Origin: Hortaea werneckii
Taxonomy: Eukaryota; Ascomycota; Dothideomycetes; Mycosphaerellales; Teratosphaeriaceae
DNA: 64,000 nucleotides
Assembly: GCA_037044905.1 (NCBI GenBank)
Contig: JBAOKB010000118.1
Span: 496,001-560,000 of the forward strand
Direction of reading: 5' to 3'
The position numbers were made by a program, and so were the translations under genes. Positions 32,576 to 41,600 of this stretch are shown here, piece after piece; within the stretch, counting starts at the first letter, position 1; each line of letters starts with the position of its first letter. The notes under the pieces were generated by a model. It worked only from the letters and a program-made list of their open reading frames with translations, was not told where the DNA came from and did not search any database.

Positions 32576-33074
32576 ATGGCATTCAAGACTGTTGTTCCCC
32601 AGGAGGTAAGGATCCCTTACCGGTCTCGTGGCTTCGGGTTCTAGAGCGATCCATATCTTGCATGACAGCTCGGTAGCCATCCAATCAGCGCTGACCTTTT
32701 TGCTTTACAGTCCCCTACATCGTTTACCAACAATTTATACAAGACCACGCTTACGAGCGCTTTTAACTCTTCGACACCCACTACCGTTACCGACGCCGAC
32801 TCTTACAACGAGCACACAGCGGCCACTATCGGTATTATCGTTGGGATCATCGGAGTAGTTCTCGCCATCACGTCTGTCATTGTCGCTGTGTTGCAACTTC
32901 GTCTCCAACGAGCTCGCACCGTTCGAATGTACAACCAGGAGCGCGGAGCTCCAGACCATCGTGAGTTCGTCTGCGCCATGGTCAATTGACGTCAATGCTT
33001 ATTCGTAATTTCCTGCAGGGCCATTGCCAACGTCTGTTGGACTTCAAGGAGTGCCAGGAGATCCGGGGAATTAA
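32576..33074 (+). CDS. small single-pass membrane protein (three exons, 111 residues)
   Basis: No single open frame covers this gene, but splicing gives a coherent product. Exons are 32576-32605, 32711-32960 and 33019-33074. The donors GTAAGG and GTGAGT and the acceptors TTTACAG and CCTGCAG are canonical. The second junction completes an Arg codon, and the frame closes at TAA 33072-33074. The N-terminus is short (MAFKTVVPQE). A Ser/Thr/Asn-rich ectodomain-like stretch follows (SFTNNLYKTTLTSAFNSSTP). A strong membrane segment at about residues 49-69 (TIGIIVGIIGVVLAITSVIV) comes next, then a basic flank (LRLQRARTVR) and a Pro/Gly tail. There is no cleavable signal, so a type III or tail-side topology is likely. 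I do not recognise the family. Confidence 0.75.
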
Positions 33075-33399
33075 TTGAGCATAGCAGGAATGTTCATTGG
33101 ATCAGAGGCTGGGATTGAGCATGTATTAATGGTTTATGGGAGCGATTGATGTTCGGATCAGATACCCCCTTTATTGAATATACCACTTTGTGACAGACGG
33201 TACCTGGATTCGATTTTCAAGTGATCCACAGGTAAGGACTGACGTGAAAATGCATCACTACGCAGGCCCACCATCGTTTCGTAAAGGCTGATCTCGTTCG
33301 ATCCGGCGAAGATTTGTCTTTGATTCTTTTTCATTTCTCATGCTGATTTTGACCATGCAACCTTCAACATACGACATTCCCCATTGGCACTTCGTCAGA

Positions 33400-33843
33400 T
33401 CATGCACCACTCCAAGGCAAAGGCTTGTTTGCATCGAACCACTTCTTCTCCTCCTCACTCTGGAACGGCGGTGCATTCATGCCTTGGATCTTCCAGAGCC
33501 GACGTTCCGTCTCGTCGACGTGGTACTCCCAGTCGTAACCTCTGTCGGCGATATGCGGCTTAAGTGCCGCGTCAATCCTCGCGGTCACTCCTTTATAGGC
33601 CTCGTCGTCGTTGGGCTGCCTGACCGCGATGTGATCGATCTTAAGACGGATGAAAGGGTTGCCAGTGTTGGGACGTCCGCCGACCCACATTGCGTTGCCG
33701 GGCAGCTTTATGTAGTTGACGACGACGTAGAATGGTGGCAGCCCGATTGAGGTGTAGATTTTGGTGATGTCCTTGCTGAGGGCTTCTCTCGACGCCTCGT
33801 CCTCGAAGGTCCCAGTGGGGTGATAGATTGACCAGAGGGGCAT
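33400..33843 (-). CDS. tautomerase-superfamily (cis-CaaD/oxalocrotonate-type) enzyme
   Basis: The product is 147 residues from the ATG whose second codon is Pro (MPLWSIYHPTGTF). In this superfamily Met removal exposes Pro1 as the catalytic base. That decides the start over an upstream non-ATG extension. The body matches the fungal Tautomerase_3 group: alternating beta-alpha-beta with SKDITKIYTSIGLPPFYV, then VGGRPNTGNPFIRL and a Trp-rich end (WEYHVDETERRLWKIQG). The substrate is unknown. Relatives tautomerise or dehalogenate small unsaturated acids. It is divergent from the SDR at 34408, with repeated operator-like elements between them, so joint control is likely. Confidence 0.85.
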   Translation of the reverse strand: MPLWSIYHPTGTFEDEASREALSKDITKIYTSIGLPPFYVVVNYIKLPGNAMWVGGRPNTGNPFIRLKIDHIAVRQPNDDEAYKGVTARIDAALKPHIADRGYDWEYHVDETERRLWKIQGMNAPPFQSEEEKKWFDANKPLPWSGA

Positions 33844-34024
33844 TTTGGTGATGTTTGCGTGTGTCTTTCTAGATTTAAGTTTCTGAGATGCTTTGTTTTG
33901 TTGTTCTCCTCGGGATGCTTGCTGCAAGAGAGACAGTTAAGTAGACAGCAATCCTACACCTTGAGGTCCTACACTGACTTATTCCAGGTCTTTGGCATTG
34001 TTAAGCTGTATTACCTACCGAGGC

Positions 34025-34160
34025 TCACATGTGAATGATGACATCGTAGGTTAACCATGGATGTTCACTAATCACATATTCGGTTGCTTTGATTAGTGAA
34101 CTTTGGTGATTAGTGAACGAGACCACGACCATATTTTACGCCGTGTAAACCACTCGAGTG
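34025..34160. promoter_or_regulatory. divergent promoter with three copies of TGATTAGTGAAC and two palindromes
   Basis: TGATTAGTGAAC occurs at 34090-34101 and 34107-34118 and, inverted, as GTTCACTAATCA at 34063-34074. All three are exact. The first pair forms a 12-bp inverted repeat with a 15-bp spacer. The second and third are direct, 17 bp apart. Flanking perfect palindromes are TCACATGTGA at 34025-34034 and CACTCGAGTG at 34151-34160. The array lies between the start codons at 33843 and 34408, so a shared regulator binding site is the natural reading. Confidence 0.7.
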
Positions 34161-34407
34161 TCGCAAGGCAACATGCGTAACTCAATCGGCATAAGCTGAG
34201 CTTGCTGATAAATTCACGCTCCTAGAAGCACACGTGTCTTGGGTCGGTCAGCAGGCGGTACTACAGCACAAGTCGCTGACCGACTACATGTAAACCAAAT
34301 GTATTAATACCGTCTCGATCTTCTGCCATGCCCTTCTTTTCTGCAAAAAGGTTCGCAGACTCATTCCCATTTGTGCAGTACATTAGACACCACGCTACTT
34401 GTCCAAA

Positions 34408-35475
34408 ATGAATACCGCACGTATCTTCCTCACAGGCGCGACAGGCTTCATCGGAAGTTATGTCTTGCAAGACTGCCTGAAAGCTGGCTACAAGGTCCGC
34501 GTAAGCGTGCGCAAGGAGGAGCAGGCCCATTCTTTGAAACAGCAATTCGCATCTCATGCCGGAGAGCTGGATTTCATTGTCATCCGGGACATCAGCAAAC
34601 AAGAGGCGTTCGGCAATGCTCTCAACGATGTTGACTACGTGTTGCACATCGCCTCGCCAATGCCCGGGCAAGGCGAGGATTTCAAGGCCGATTATTTGCG
34701 CCCTGCATTGGATGGCACACAGGCCATTCTTGGTGCGGCGAGAGCCTCCAACAGCGTCAAGCGAGTTATCATCACGTCATCGGTCCTCGCCAATATTCCT
34801 CTTGGAGAAATGATGGCAACAGACTTGCACGTGAAAGGTATGTGGAGACGGTAGATGGCCACATTGCCTCATACCACATGCACCGTCAATTCAGAAGCTA
34901 ACTTCTTCGAAGAGGATGACAGCTTGAATATCAAGGTTGACCCCGACATGGAATTTCCAGGGGGCGCGGCGGGCGATGGGCCAAAGTACCAGGCATCCAA
35001 GATCCTTGCGCATCAAGCAGCACGCGCCATGATTGAGAAGGAAAAGCCCGCCTTCCCTGTAATCACGATCCACCCGGTATTCGTACTTGGGCCGACACTC
35101 CTTGAGAGATCTGCGAAAGATATCGGTGGGGTCAACGCATGGTTCTGGAACTCTTTGGGCGCAGACTCGACTCCGTTCCCACCGGCCATCGTCGACGTTC
35201 GCGATGTTGCCGAAGCTCATGTTCGCGCAATCCACGCGCCTGTGGACAAGCCCATGACCGAGTTTCTCATCGATGGCCAAGTGACTGGCTGGGATACGGT
35301 AGCTGATTTGGTCGAGAAGAAGTACCCGCAGCTTTCATTGAACTGGAAGCGGCCGTTCCCTAAGGGGATGGAGGTGGATGTCACTCGAGCGGAGACTGTG
35401 TTGGGCATGAAGTGGCGCCCGATCGAAGACACTTTCAGTGATCTTATTGAGCAACAGCTTAGCTACTCCGAGTGA
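34408..35475 (+). CDS. extended SDR, dihydroflavonol-reductase-like NAD(P)-dependent oxidoreductase
   Basis: Exons 34408-34837 and 34895-35475 give 336 residues. The intron has donor GTATGT and acceptor TTCAG. The nucleotide-binding motif TGATGFIG is at residues 9-16. Catalytic Tyr175 and Lys179 lie in YQASK, with Ser/Thr in VIITSSV. The C-terminal substrate part has DVRDVAEAHVRAI and WDTVADLVEKKYP. This places it with 4-dihydromethyltrispora- and dihydroflavonol-type reductases that reduce aldehydes or ketones in the cytosol. The natural substrate is not predictable. It is paired head to head with the tautomerase gene, which suggests consecutive steps on a small carbonyl compound. Confidence 0.88.
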
Positions 35476-36022
35476 GAAGCATTTGAGATGGTGGGTATGG
35501 CACTTCAATCGAAGAAGGTGTATTTAATTGTACTTTGTTGAACCTGAAGTCAACATGCGATGAGGTGTCTTACCTCAGCGGGGTCCGAGGTATTGCCTGA
35601 GGTGGGTTTCCTTAACTTCACCTCCAGCTCCACTTGAGCTTGCTCTTGTCCAGGATTCACCGCGGAGATGATCAGCACACTTTGAAACAAAGTTTGGCAC
35701 GGTGTAGATCTTTCACATTCCTGTGCACTTTGCAAAACGGTCAGAGTGGACAGACATGTTTGATACAAGTAACAATCCCGTCTTTAGCATCGATTGGAAG
35801 AATGTGTCAAACCAAAAGCCGCCTTGCTCAATAACACCTCAGCTACTTGACTTGATTGATCATTCCGGATCATATCGATGTATTCTCGTTGTACTGTATC
35901 CTTGGGCGCCCTCGACTTAAGCTGAGTGCAAGGGCGCGGCTACGCAAAAAACAGTTCCAGGCCACAGAATTGGATCAAGTCTCGAGTCTGTTGGCCCTTC
36001 ACAGATTTAGAGCAGCTACGCC
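35476..36022. other. intergenic region
   Basis: This 0.55-kb stretch contains the palindromic CCTCAGCGGGG..CCTGAGG area near 35573-35603. Nothing looks coding. Confidence 0.4.
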
Positions 36023-37096
36023 ATGGAAAACATGAATCGTCGTTTCTCTATAGACAGTGGGTACTCCACAGTTTCTTCCTACCGAAACCTTGTCGACCAA
36101 GGTGATCAGCATCGAAGTCTCAAAGAATCTCCTCCTTGGATCAGCTGCAATATTGGCGATATCGCATTTGACGATGCCAAGACACTCAACCTGCAAACGC
36201 GCGCCAAGCATAGACCAGAACCAAACCGAGATTGTAGATACTGTGGGCAGACTTTCAAACGAAGAGACAACGTCTTGCGCCACGAGCGAGAGCAGCACAC
36301 GGAAGCAAAGCACGACGTACCATGTCAGCGATGTGGTCAGATGGTCTCACGCCAAAGCCTCCGCTCCCATCGAGCCAGCAAAGCTTGTCATGAAAAGCAA
36401 ATCCACAACCTACAACTCTATGCCCAGTGGGAAGTAGATTGCTGCTCGGCACGCGGGAGCATTACTAGGCGTGTTTCCTTGTGTGCAGGATCCCGAATAT
36501 CGAGTCTGCCCAGTATCGACCCCCTTCTAATGGTATGGAAGCTTTGTGACACCCTCGTGCCACGGAAAGGCTGGACGTGGCGACCTGACCCGGAAACTGG
36601 TATGAGAACCCGAATGATGGACACGTTTGTCTCGCAAGCTTCGCTAGTCAAGCGACTAGAGGCTTACGATAAGGCAGTGCCTGCTATTCAGGTCGCCTTG
36701 TCTCGGCATCGACCAAGCTGTCGGGACATTCCTTGCGCTGCACGGCTGTACGCTAGCATCCTACTCCTCACGCTTATGGAAGCATGTGTGAGCGGATATA
36801 AGAATATAGCGCACCATGCTGGAGCTTTGGCGAAGTTTCAAGATGGGCCGTTCGAGGAGGTTGAACAGTTGGGGCTGCAACTGCTGGACGATCTTGTGCA
36901 AGAAGATGAGGTGCTGGACTTCCCTAGGCTGGGCTTGGACTGCCTGCATACGAGGGTCATCGGCAATGATGAAGTTAACGGGCCTGTCAGAGATAGTGAC
37001 GAGGCATCTGATGGAATTCCAGGAGCCGCACCCAAGTTCAAGAAAGTTGTAACCCGGGTTGGTAGAGCAAGTTGGGAGCAAATTGTTCGGGTTTAA
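36023..37096 (+). CDS. C2H2 zinc-finger protein of a fungal-specific family
   Basis: This is a single exon of 357 residues. The first finger is C-X2-C-X12-H-X4-H (CRYCGQTFKRRDNVLRHERE..). The second is C-X2-C-X11-H-X5-C (CQRCGQMVSRQSLRSHRASK then AC), a C2HC variant. The remaining 220 residues are helical, with WTWRPDPETGMRTRMMD and HHAGALAKFQ. They resemble the region found after such finger pairs in ascomycete putative regulators. No nuclear export or membrane signal is seen. Its targets are unknown. It follows the SDR gene, but no shared element was found in its own promoter. Confidence 0.75.
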   Translation: MENMNRRFSIDSGYSTVSSYRNLVDQGDQHRSLKESPPWISCNIGDIAFDDAKTLNLQTRAKHRPEPNRDCRYCGQTFKRRDNVLRHEREQHTEAKHDVPCQRCGQMVSRQSLRSHRASKACHEKQIHNLQLYAQWEVDCCSARGSITRRVSLCAGSRISSLPSIDPLLMVWKLCDTLVPRKGWTWRPDPETGMRTRMMDTFVSQASLVKRLEAYDKAVPAIQVALSRHRPSCRDIPCAARLYASILLLTLMEACVSGYKNIAHHAGALAKFQDGPFEEVEQLGLQLLDDLVQEDEVLDFPRLGLDCLHTRVIGNDEVNGPVRDSDEASDGIPGAAPKFKKVVTRVGRASWEQIVRV

Positions 37097-37671
37097 TTTT
37101 GTCGATACATTGAAACACTCACACAAGGCAAATCGTCTGTTAGAGTTTATAGATTGAAGACGTTGAAGACGTCCCAGATTTCCTCTCCGAGATGGCAAAA
37201 AAATCTGTTGCGATTGTCGTGCAAAGGCAACGCAATGTAGAGAATGTGCAGTCCACTGGGATGCGCTTTTGCCACAGCACAACATCTTCCCTTCTGAGCT
37301 CTTTGGGCATACAGGGCGAATCAAAAGGCTTCCAAAGCAGATTGTAGATGAGTCTGTAAAATTCGTTAGAAACTCAATAAAAACGCAAGTTCTACTACTG
37401 TGGAAGTTCGATGTCGTAGGAGGTACTCCCTCCTTTGCCTCCCTTCCCAAATTGGTAGTCGCGAGCGAAGCGGAGCCGGGAAGAGCCGAAGACCGCCGAG
37501 GCCGCAACTCTCGATCGTCATGCATCTGTCGCGAAGGGACGTGTTTCGCCTCATGCATCAGTGCTCTCTTACTCACCTCCCCGTACCTACACCTTTCCCC
37601 CTCACACCCTTCTTGCATGGTGGCGCATCTTCAAAACATAGTCTGGATCTTCAATCAACCTCACCGCCACT
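37097..37671. other. intergenic region upstream of AFG3
   Basis: This 0.57-kb stretch ends in a CT-rich leader (CACCTCCCCGTACC..CCCCTCACACCC) just before ATG 37672, consistent with a housekeeping promoter. No other gene is seen. Confidence 0.5.
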
Positions 37672-40416
37672 ATGGCGAGCATCCTCCGCCGCCCGCAGAA
37701 CATCGCTCGCTCGTCCCGTCAGCTAATCGAGGCGGCATCATTATCGCAGACGCTTGCCAGACGCCCGGCAGGAATACCCAGACCACTCTACGCATATGCA
37801 TGCAGCCGACAGTACTCGACTCAGAAGCCCGACAGTGAGCATGATGGCAAATCTGACAAAACGCCCGGCTCTGCGCCGAAGGGCATGGAGAACCTCTACA
37901 ACCAGTCACCCATGTCTCCCGGCGGGCAGCCACCGGATCCGAACAAGAAGCCCGAGGATGAAGGTCCTCTCCCCGGCAGAAGTAAGCTGAATGCCCAGGA
38001 GGAGAAGGCGTTGGACGATGTCTTCGCCATGGTGAAGAAGGGCATGCCGCACTCTATGACGCAAGATATCGACAAGGCGATAGCCCGGATAAAGAAGGAT
38101 GGCATGCCAGAGGAGCTTAGAGAGACAATCAAAGAAACGAGGGAGGAGGGTATGAGCCCGGCGAGAGCAGCGAAGCTGTGGCGTCTGACCACGCAGATGG
38201 CTCGACACACCGTTGAAAGCGAAATGAAGGACAAGCAGAAGTCGGATGAGCAGCCAAAGCAGCAATCCACTGATGAGCCAGGCCCCAACTCTAAGGGACA
38301 GGGTAAGAAGCAGGGCTCGAACCCGGATGACATGTTCAAGAACGTGAAGGAGATTCGATTCGACCTATCCAACTTCCTTGTTTCTGCCTTCGTCGCATAC
38401 CTCCTCTACCGCCTCGTGGTACCCACCGAGAACAGCCGAGAGATCACCTGGCAGGAGTTCAGAAATACTTTCCTCGACAAGGGCCTGGTGGAGAAGCTGG
38501 TCGTGGTGAATGGAAACAGAGTCCGGGTCTACCTCCACCGTGACTCCGTATCTACGATGTACCCCGAGAGCCCGGCGGCGCAGCCAGGCTTCTATTACTA
38601 CTTCTCCATCGGCTCTGTCGAGGCCTTCGAGCGAAGATTGGACGATGCACAGGCTGAGCTGGCCATCCCTAGCAGCGAGCGCATACCGATCAGTTACCAC
38701 GAGGAAGGTAGCTGGTTCAACACCGTTCTGGCTTTCGGTCCCACTCTACTTTTCATTGGCGCTATTATGTACCTCTCCCGCCGCGCTGGAGGTGGTGCAG
38801 GTGGCGGTGGCCCCGGTGGCATCTTTGGCATGGGCCGCTCGAAAGCGAAGAAGTTCAACCACGAGACCGATATCAAGGTCAAGTTCTCCGACGTTGCCGG
38901 TATGGAAGAGGCGAAGGTGGAGATTCAGGAGTTCGTTTCTTTCCTGAAGGAGCCGGGTGTCTATCAAAAGCTCGGTGCTAAGATTCCACGTGGCGCCATC
39001 CTGTCTGGACCGCCCGGTACGGGTAAGACGCTTCTTGCCAAGGCCACCGCAGGCGAGTCAGGCGTACCGTTCTTTTCCGTCTCGGGTTCCGAGTTTGTGG
39101 AGATGTTCGTTGGTGTTGGTCCTTCTCGTGTGCGAGACCTGTTCGCGAACGCCAGGAAGAACACGCCTTGCATCATCTTCATTGACGAAATCGATGCCAT
39201 CGGTAAGGCCAGAGGCAAGCAATCTTTTGGCGGTGGCAACGACGAGCGGGAGAGTACGCTTAATCAGATCTTGACTGAGATGGATGGTTTCAACACCCAG
39301 GACCAGGTTGTTGTCCTGGCTGGTACTAACCGAGCGGACGTTCTCGACGCGGCCCTCATGCGTCCTGGACGTTTCGACAGGCACATTTCAATCGACCGTC
39401 CGACCATGGAAGGCCGGAAGCAGATCTTCGCTGTTTACTTGCAGAAGATTGTTACGAAGGAGGACATTGACTACATGAAGGGACGTCTTGCTTCGCTCAC
39501 CCCTGGCTTTTCTGGAGCGGATATTGCCAACGCCGTCAACGAAGCGGCTTTGGTCGCTGCTCGTGAGACCAGCGAAAGCGTGACGATGGCTCACTTTGAG
39601 AAGGCCATCGAGCGTGTCATTGGCGGTCTCGAGAAGAAGACCCTGGTCTTGACGCCAGAGGAGAAGCGCACGATCGCTTACCACGAAGCGGGCCACGCGA
39701 TTTGCGGGTGGTACTTCCAGTACGCCGACCCATTGCTCAAGGTCTCCATCATTCCCCGTGGCTCCGGTGCTCTGGGTTACGCCCAGTACCTCCCCGCTGG
39801 CGGTGGCGACCTCGTCCTCATGAACATGAAGCAGATGATGGATCGTATGGCCATGACGCTCGCCGGCCGTGTCTCTGAGGAGATCCACTTCGACACTGTC
39901 ACCTCCGGTGCCTCGGACGACTTCAACAAGGTCACTCGCACCGCCACAGCCATGGTGACCAAGTGGGGTATGAGCTCCAAGATCGGATACATGTACTACC
40001 CCGACGGCTCCGAAAGCCAGGAGGCCCAGCTGCAAAAGCCCTTCTCCGAGCACACCGCCCAACTCGTCGACGCGGAAGTGAAGCGAATCGTCGACGAGGC
40101 TTACACGCAGTGCAAGCAGCTCCTCACGGACAAGAAGAAGGAGGTCGGTCTCGTGGCCGAGGAACTCCTTTCCAAGGAAGTCCTCTCCCGCGACGACTTG
40201 GTCCGTCTGCTCGGCCCGAGGCCTTTTGAGGAGCGGGGCGAGTTCAGCAAGTACTTCGGCGGTGGACCCATGCCTGGCGGTCCGACGAAGCCTGGTCCTG
40301 AGGGCGAGCCGGAGCCGCCTGGGAACCTCCCCCCGCCGATTGGTGGACAGGGTGGTGAGCCAGCCCCGACGCTGTATCAGAGTTTCGAGGAGTCTAGTCG
40401 GAGTCGGAAGGATTAA
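37672..40416 (+). CDS. AFG3: mitochondrial inner-membrane m-AAA protease subunit, AFG3 type
   Basis: This is a single exon of 914 residues. A basic, Ser-rich mitochondrial presequence precedes RQYST. Two membrane spans lie near residues 230-250 and 350-370, with the FtsH-extracellular domain between them. The AAA domain has Walker A GPPGTGKT, Walker B CIIFIDEIDA and the second region of homology TNRADVLDAALMRPGRFDRH. The M41 metalloprotease site is HEAGH. The C-terminus (EVLSRDDLVRLLGPRPFEER then KYFGG) looks more like yeast Afg3/Yta10 than Yta12. It degrades unassembled inner-membrane proteins and matures matrix proteins as a hexamer with its paralogue. The uninterrupted 2.7-kb frame shows that sequence quality is good here. 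Confidence 0.95.
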   Translation: MASILRRPQNIARSSRQLIEAASLSQTLARRPAGIPRPLYAYACSRQYSTQKPDSEHDGKSDKTPGSAPKGMENLYNQSPMSPGGQPPDPNKKPEDEGPLPGRSKLNAQEEKALDDVFAMVKKGMPHSMTQDIDKAIARIKKDGMPEELRETIKETREEGMSPARAAKLWRLTTQMARHTVESEMKDKQKSDEQPKQQSTDEPGPNSKGQGKKQGSNPDDMFKNVKEIRFDLSNFLVSAFVAYLLYRLVVPTENSREITWQEFRNTFLDKGLVEKLVVVNGNRVRVYLHRDSVSTMYPESPAAQPGFYYYFSIGSVEAFERRLDDAQAELAIPSSERIPISYHEEGSWFNTVLAFGPTLLFIGAIMYLSRRAGGGAGGGGPGGIFGMGRSKAKKFNHETDIKVKFSDVAGMEEAKVEIQEFVSFLKEPGVYQKLGAKIPRGAILSGPPGTGKTLLAKATAGESGVPFFSVSGSEFVEMFVGVGPSRVRDLFANARKNTPCIIFIDEIDAIGKARGKQSFGGGNDERESTLNQILTEMDGFNTQDQVVVLAGTNRADVLDAALMRPGRFDRHISIDRPTMEGRKQIFAVYLQKIVTKEDIDYMKGRLASLTPGFSGADIANAVNEAALVAARETSESVTMAHFEKAIERVIGGLEKKTLVLTPEEKRTIAYHEAGHAICGWYFQYADPLLKVSIIPRGSGALGYAQYLPAGGGDLVLMNMKQMMDRMAMTLAGRVSEEIHFDTVTSGASDDFNKVTRTATAMVTKWGMSSKIGYMYYPDGSESQEAQLQKPFSEHTAQLVDAEVKRIVDEAYTQCKQLLTDKKKEVGLVAEELLSKEVLSRDDLVRLLGPRPFEERGEFSKYFGGGPMPGGPTKPGPEGEPEPPGNLPPPIGGQGGEPAPTLYQSFEESSRSRKD

Positions 40417-41600
40417 ACGCAGTTGTGAAGTTGTCAGCATGGTGATTTCTTTTGTTCTCAATGCATGGTCAACAAAGAAGGAGGCAGAGCATCTCGTTAG
40501 GCCTCCTAGTATGGTCCCTGGTGAGCACTTGCATATCTGGATGTGGTAGAGGATGTGAAAAAGCTCGGTGGGCTTGATTCATTTGAGAAGGGAGGAGATC
40601 CGTTTCTTTATCTAGAGTCTAGGTCTTTTTGTGCGGTTTGTATGGCGCGCGGCGCTCATGGCGTAGAAAATATTTAGAGAGGATTCAAGTTGGAAGAAGG
40701 GTGAGGAAAGGGTGGGTGAGTTTTGGCTGGCTGTATGTGTAGGTAGGGCCATATACTGTAGATACTCCGCTATCTGTTGATTTTCCATTCTATGAATTGG
40801 CGTCGGTCTATGTTTTTTCTCATGCTAGCTGCGACTTGTTTCCACAGCCCTTTCGCTCCCTTTGCTGATTCAATTAAAATGTTTTCGTACCGTTCTGTCG
40901 GGCACGATCCACGCTCCTCTATATATAGCTAGGTATGTAACTACCAGCCATGTACTATGTAGTATCTCGGGTGAATAGTAAGCACGAGATCTTGCTCGGC
41001 TACCCACAGCGCTCGCTGGGGCTGATTATGCCGGCTGGGAGATCGGGTGATTGCAGAGCATAGCAGGGCTGCAGATTTCGGCTACGCATGTGAGAATCTA
41101 TCGATACGCTCCCCCAGGTAGATACAGAATACTGCACGACATATCTACGAGAAGTGGACTGTCTGCAAAGGGGATGCTGAAGTGAACTTCGTTCCTCTCC
41201 TCCAGTCTAACTTCCCCATGGGGCATTGCAGTCCCATGTCTTTCTTTGGGGGGTCAATGCTTCACCAGCTGCGTCATCTTGTTCCTGAGATGCTGCATGT
41301 GGCTGCCCAGGTGCGTCACGGGCAGCGAAGCCGCGTGCCCTTGCGACAAGCTCGTGACCTTTCGTGGTCGAGTAGCCTTCCTCACAATTCCTGGGAGGCG
41401 TCAAACTGGGCAAGTCGTCTGACCTCTTCCTTCCCACACACACCACACCCTCTTTCGTCGCGTCCTTCCTACCCTTTCCGATCTTGATGAGTGCGCTATT
41501 GAGGAGCGGCGTTTCCCATCTGTCTCCTTGAACGACACTCGGCCTTTTCACGCCGCTCATCACTTGATCTTCTGTTTCTTAAGCGCACCGATTGCCCAGG
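40417..41600. other. intergenic region
   Basis: This 1.2-kb stretch includes GTAGGTAGGGCC, CTAGGTATGT and CATGTACTATGTAGTATC between 40740 and 40970, members of the same short palindromic families seen in other spacers. No gene is supported. Confidence 0.5.

Noticed and set aside
33844..33927. 28-residue extension of the tautomerase
   Set aside because: It lacks an ATG. The MP start is required because Pro1 is the catalytic base in this superfamily.
33400..37096. Secondary-metabolite gene cluster
   Set aside because: A reductase, a tautomerase and a zinc-finger protein are clustered, but there is no PKS, NRPS, terpene synthase, P450 or transporter nearby.
39388..40461. Long minus-strand open frame of 357 codons inside AFG3
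   Set aside because: It lies fully antisense to a highly conserved protease gene. Its composition (Leu/Arg/Glu-rich, no domain) is what codon mirror effects produce.
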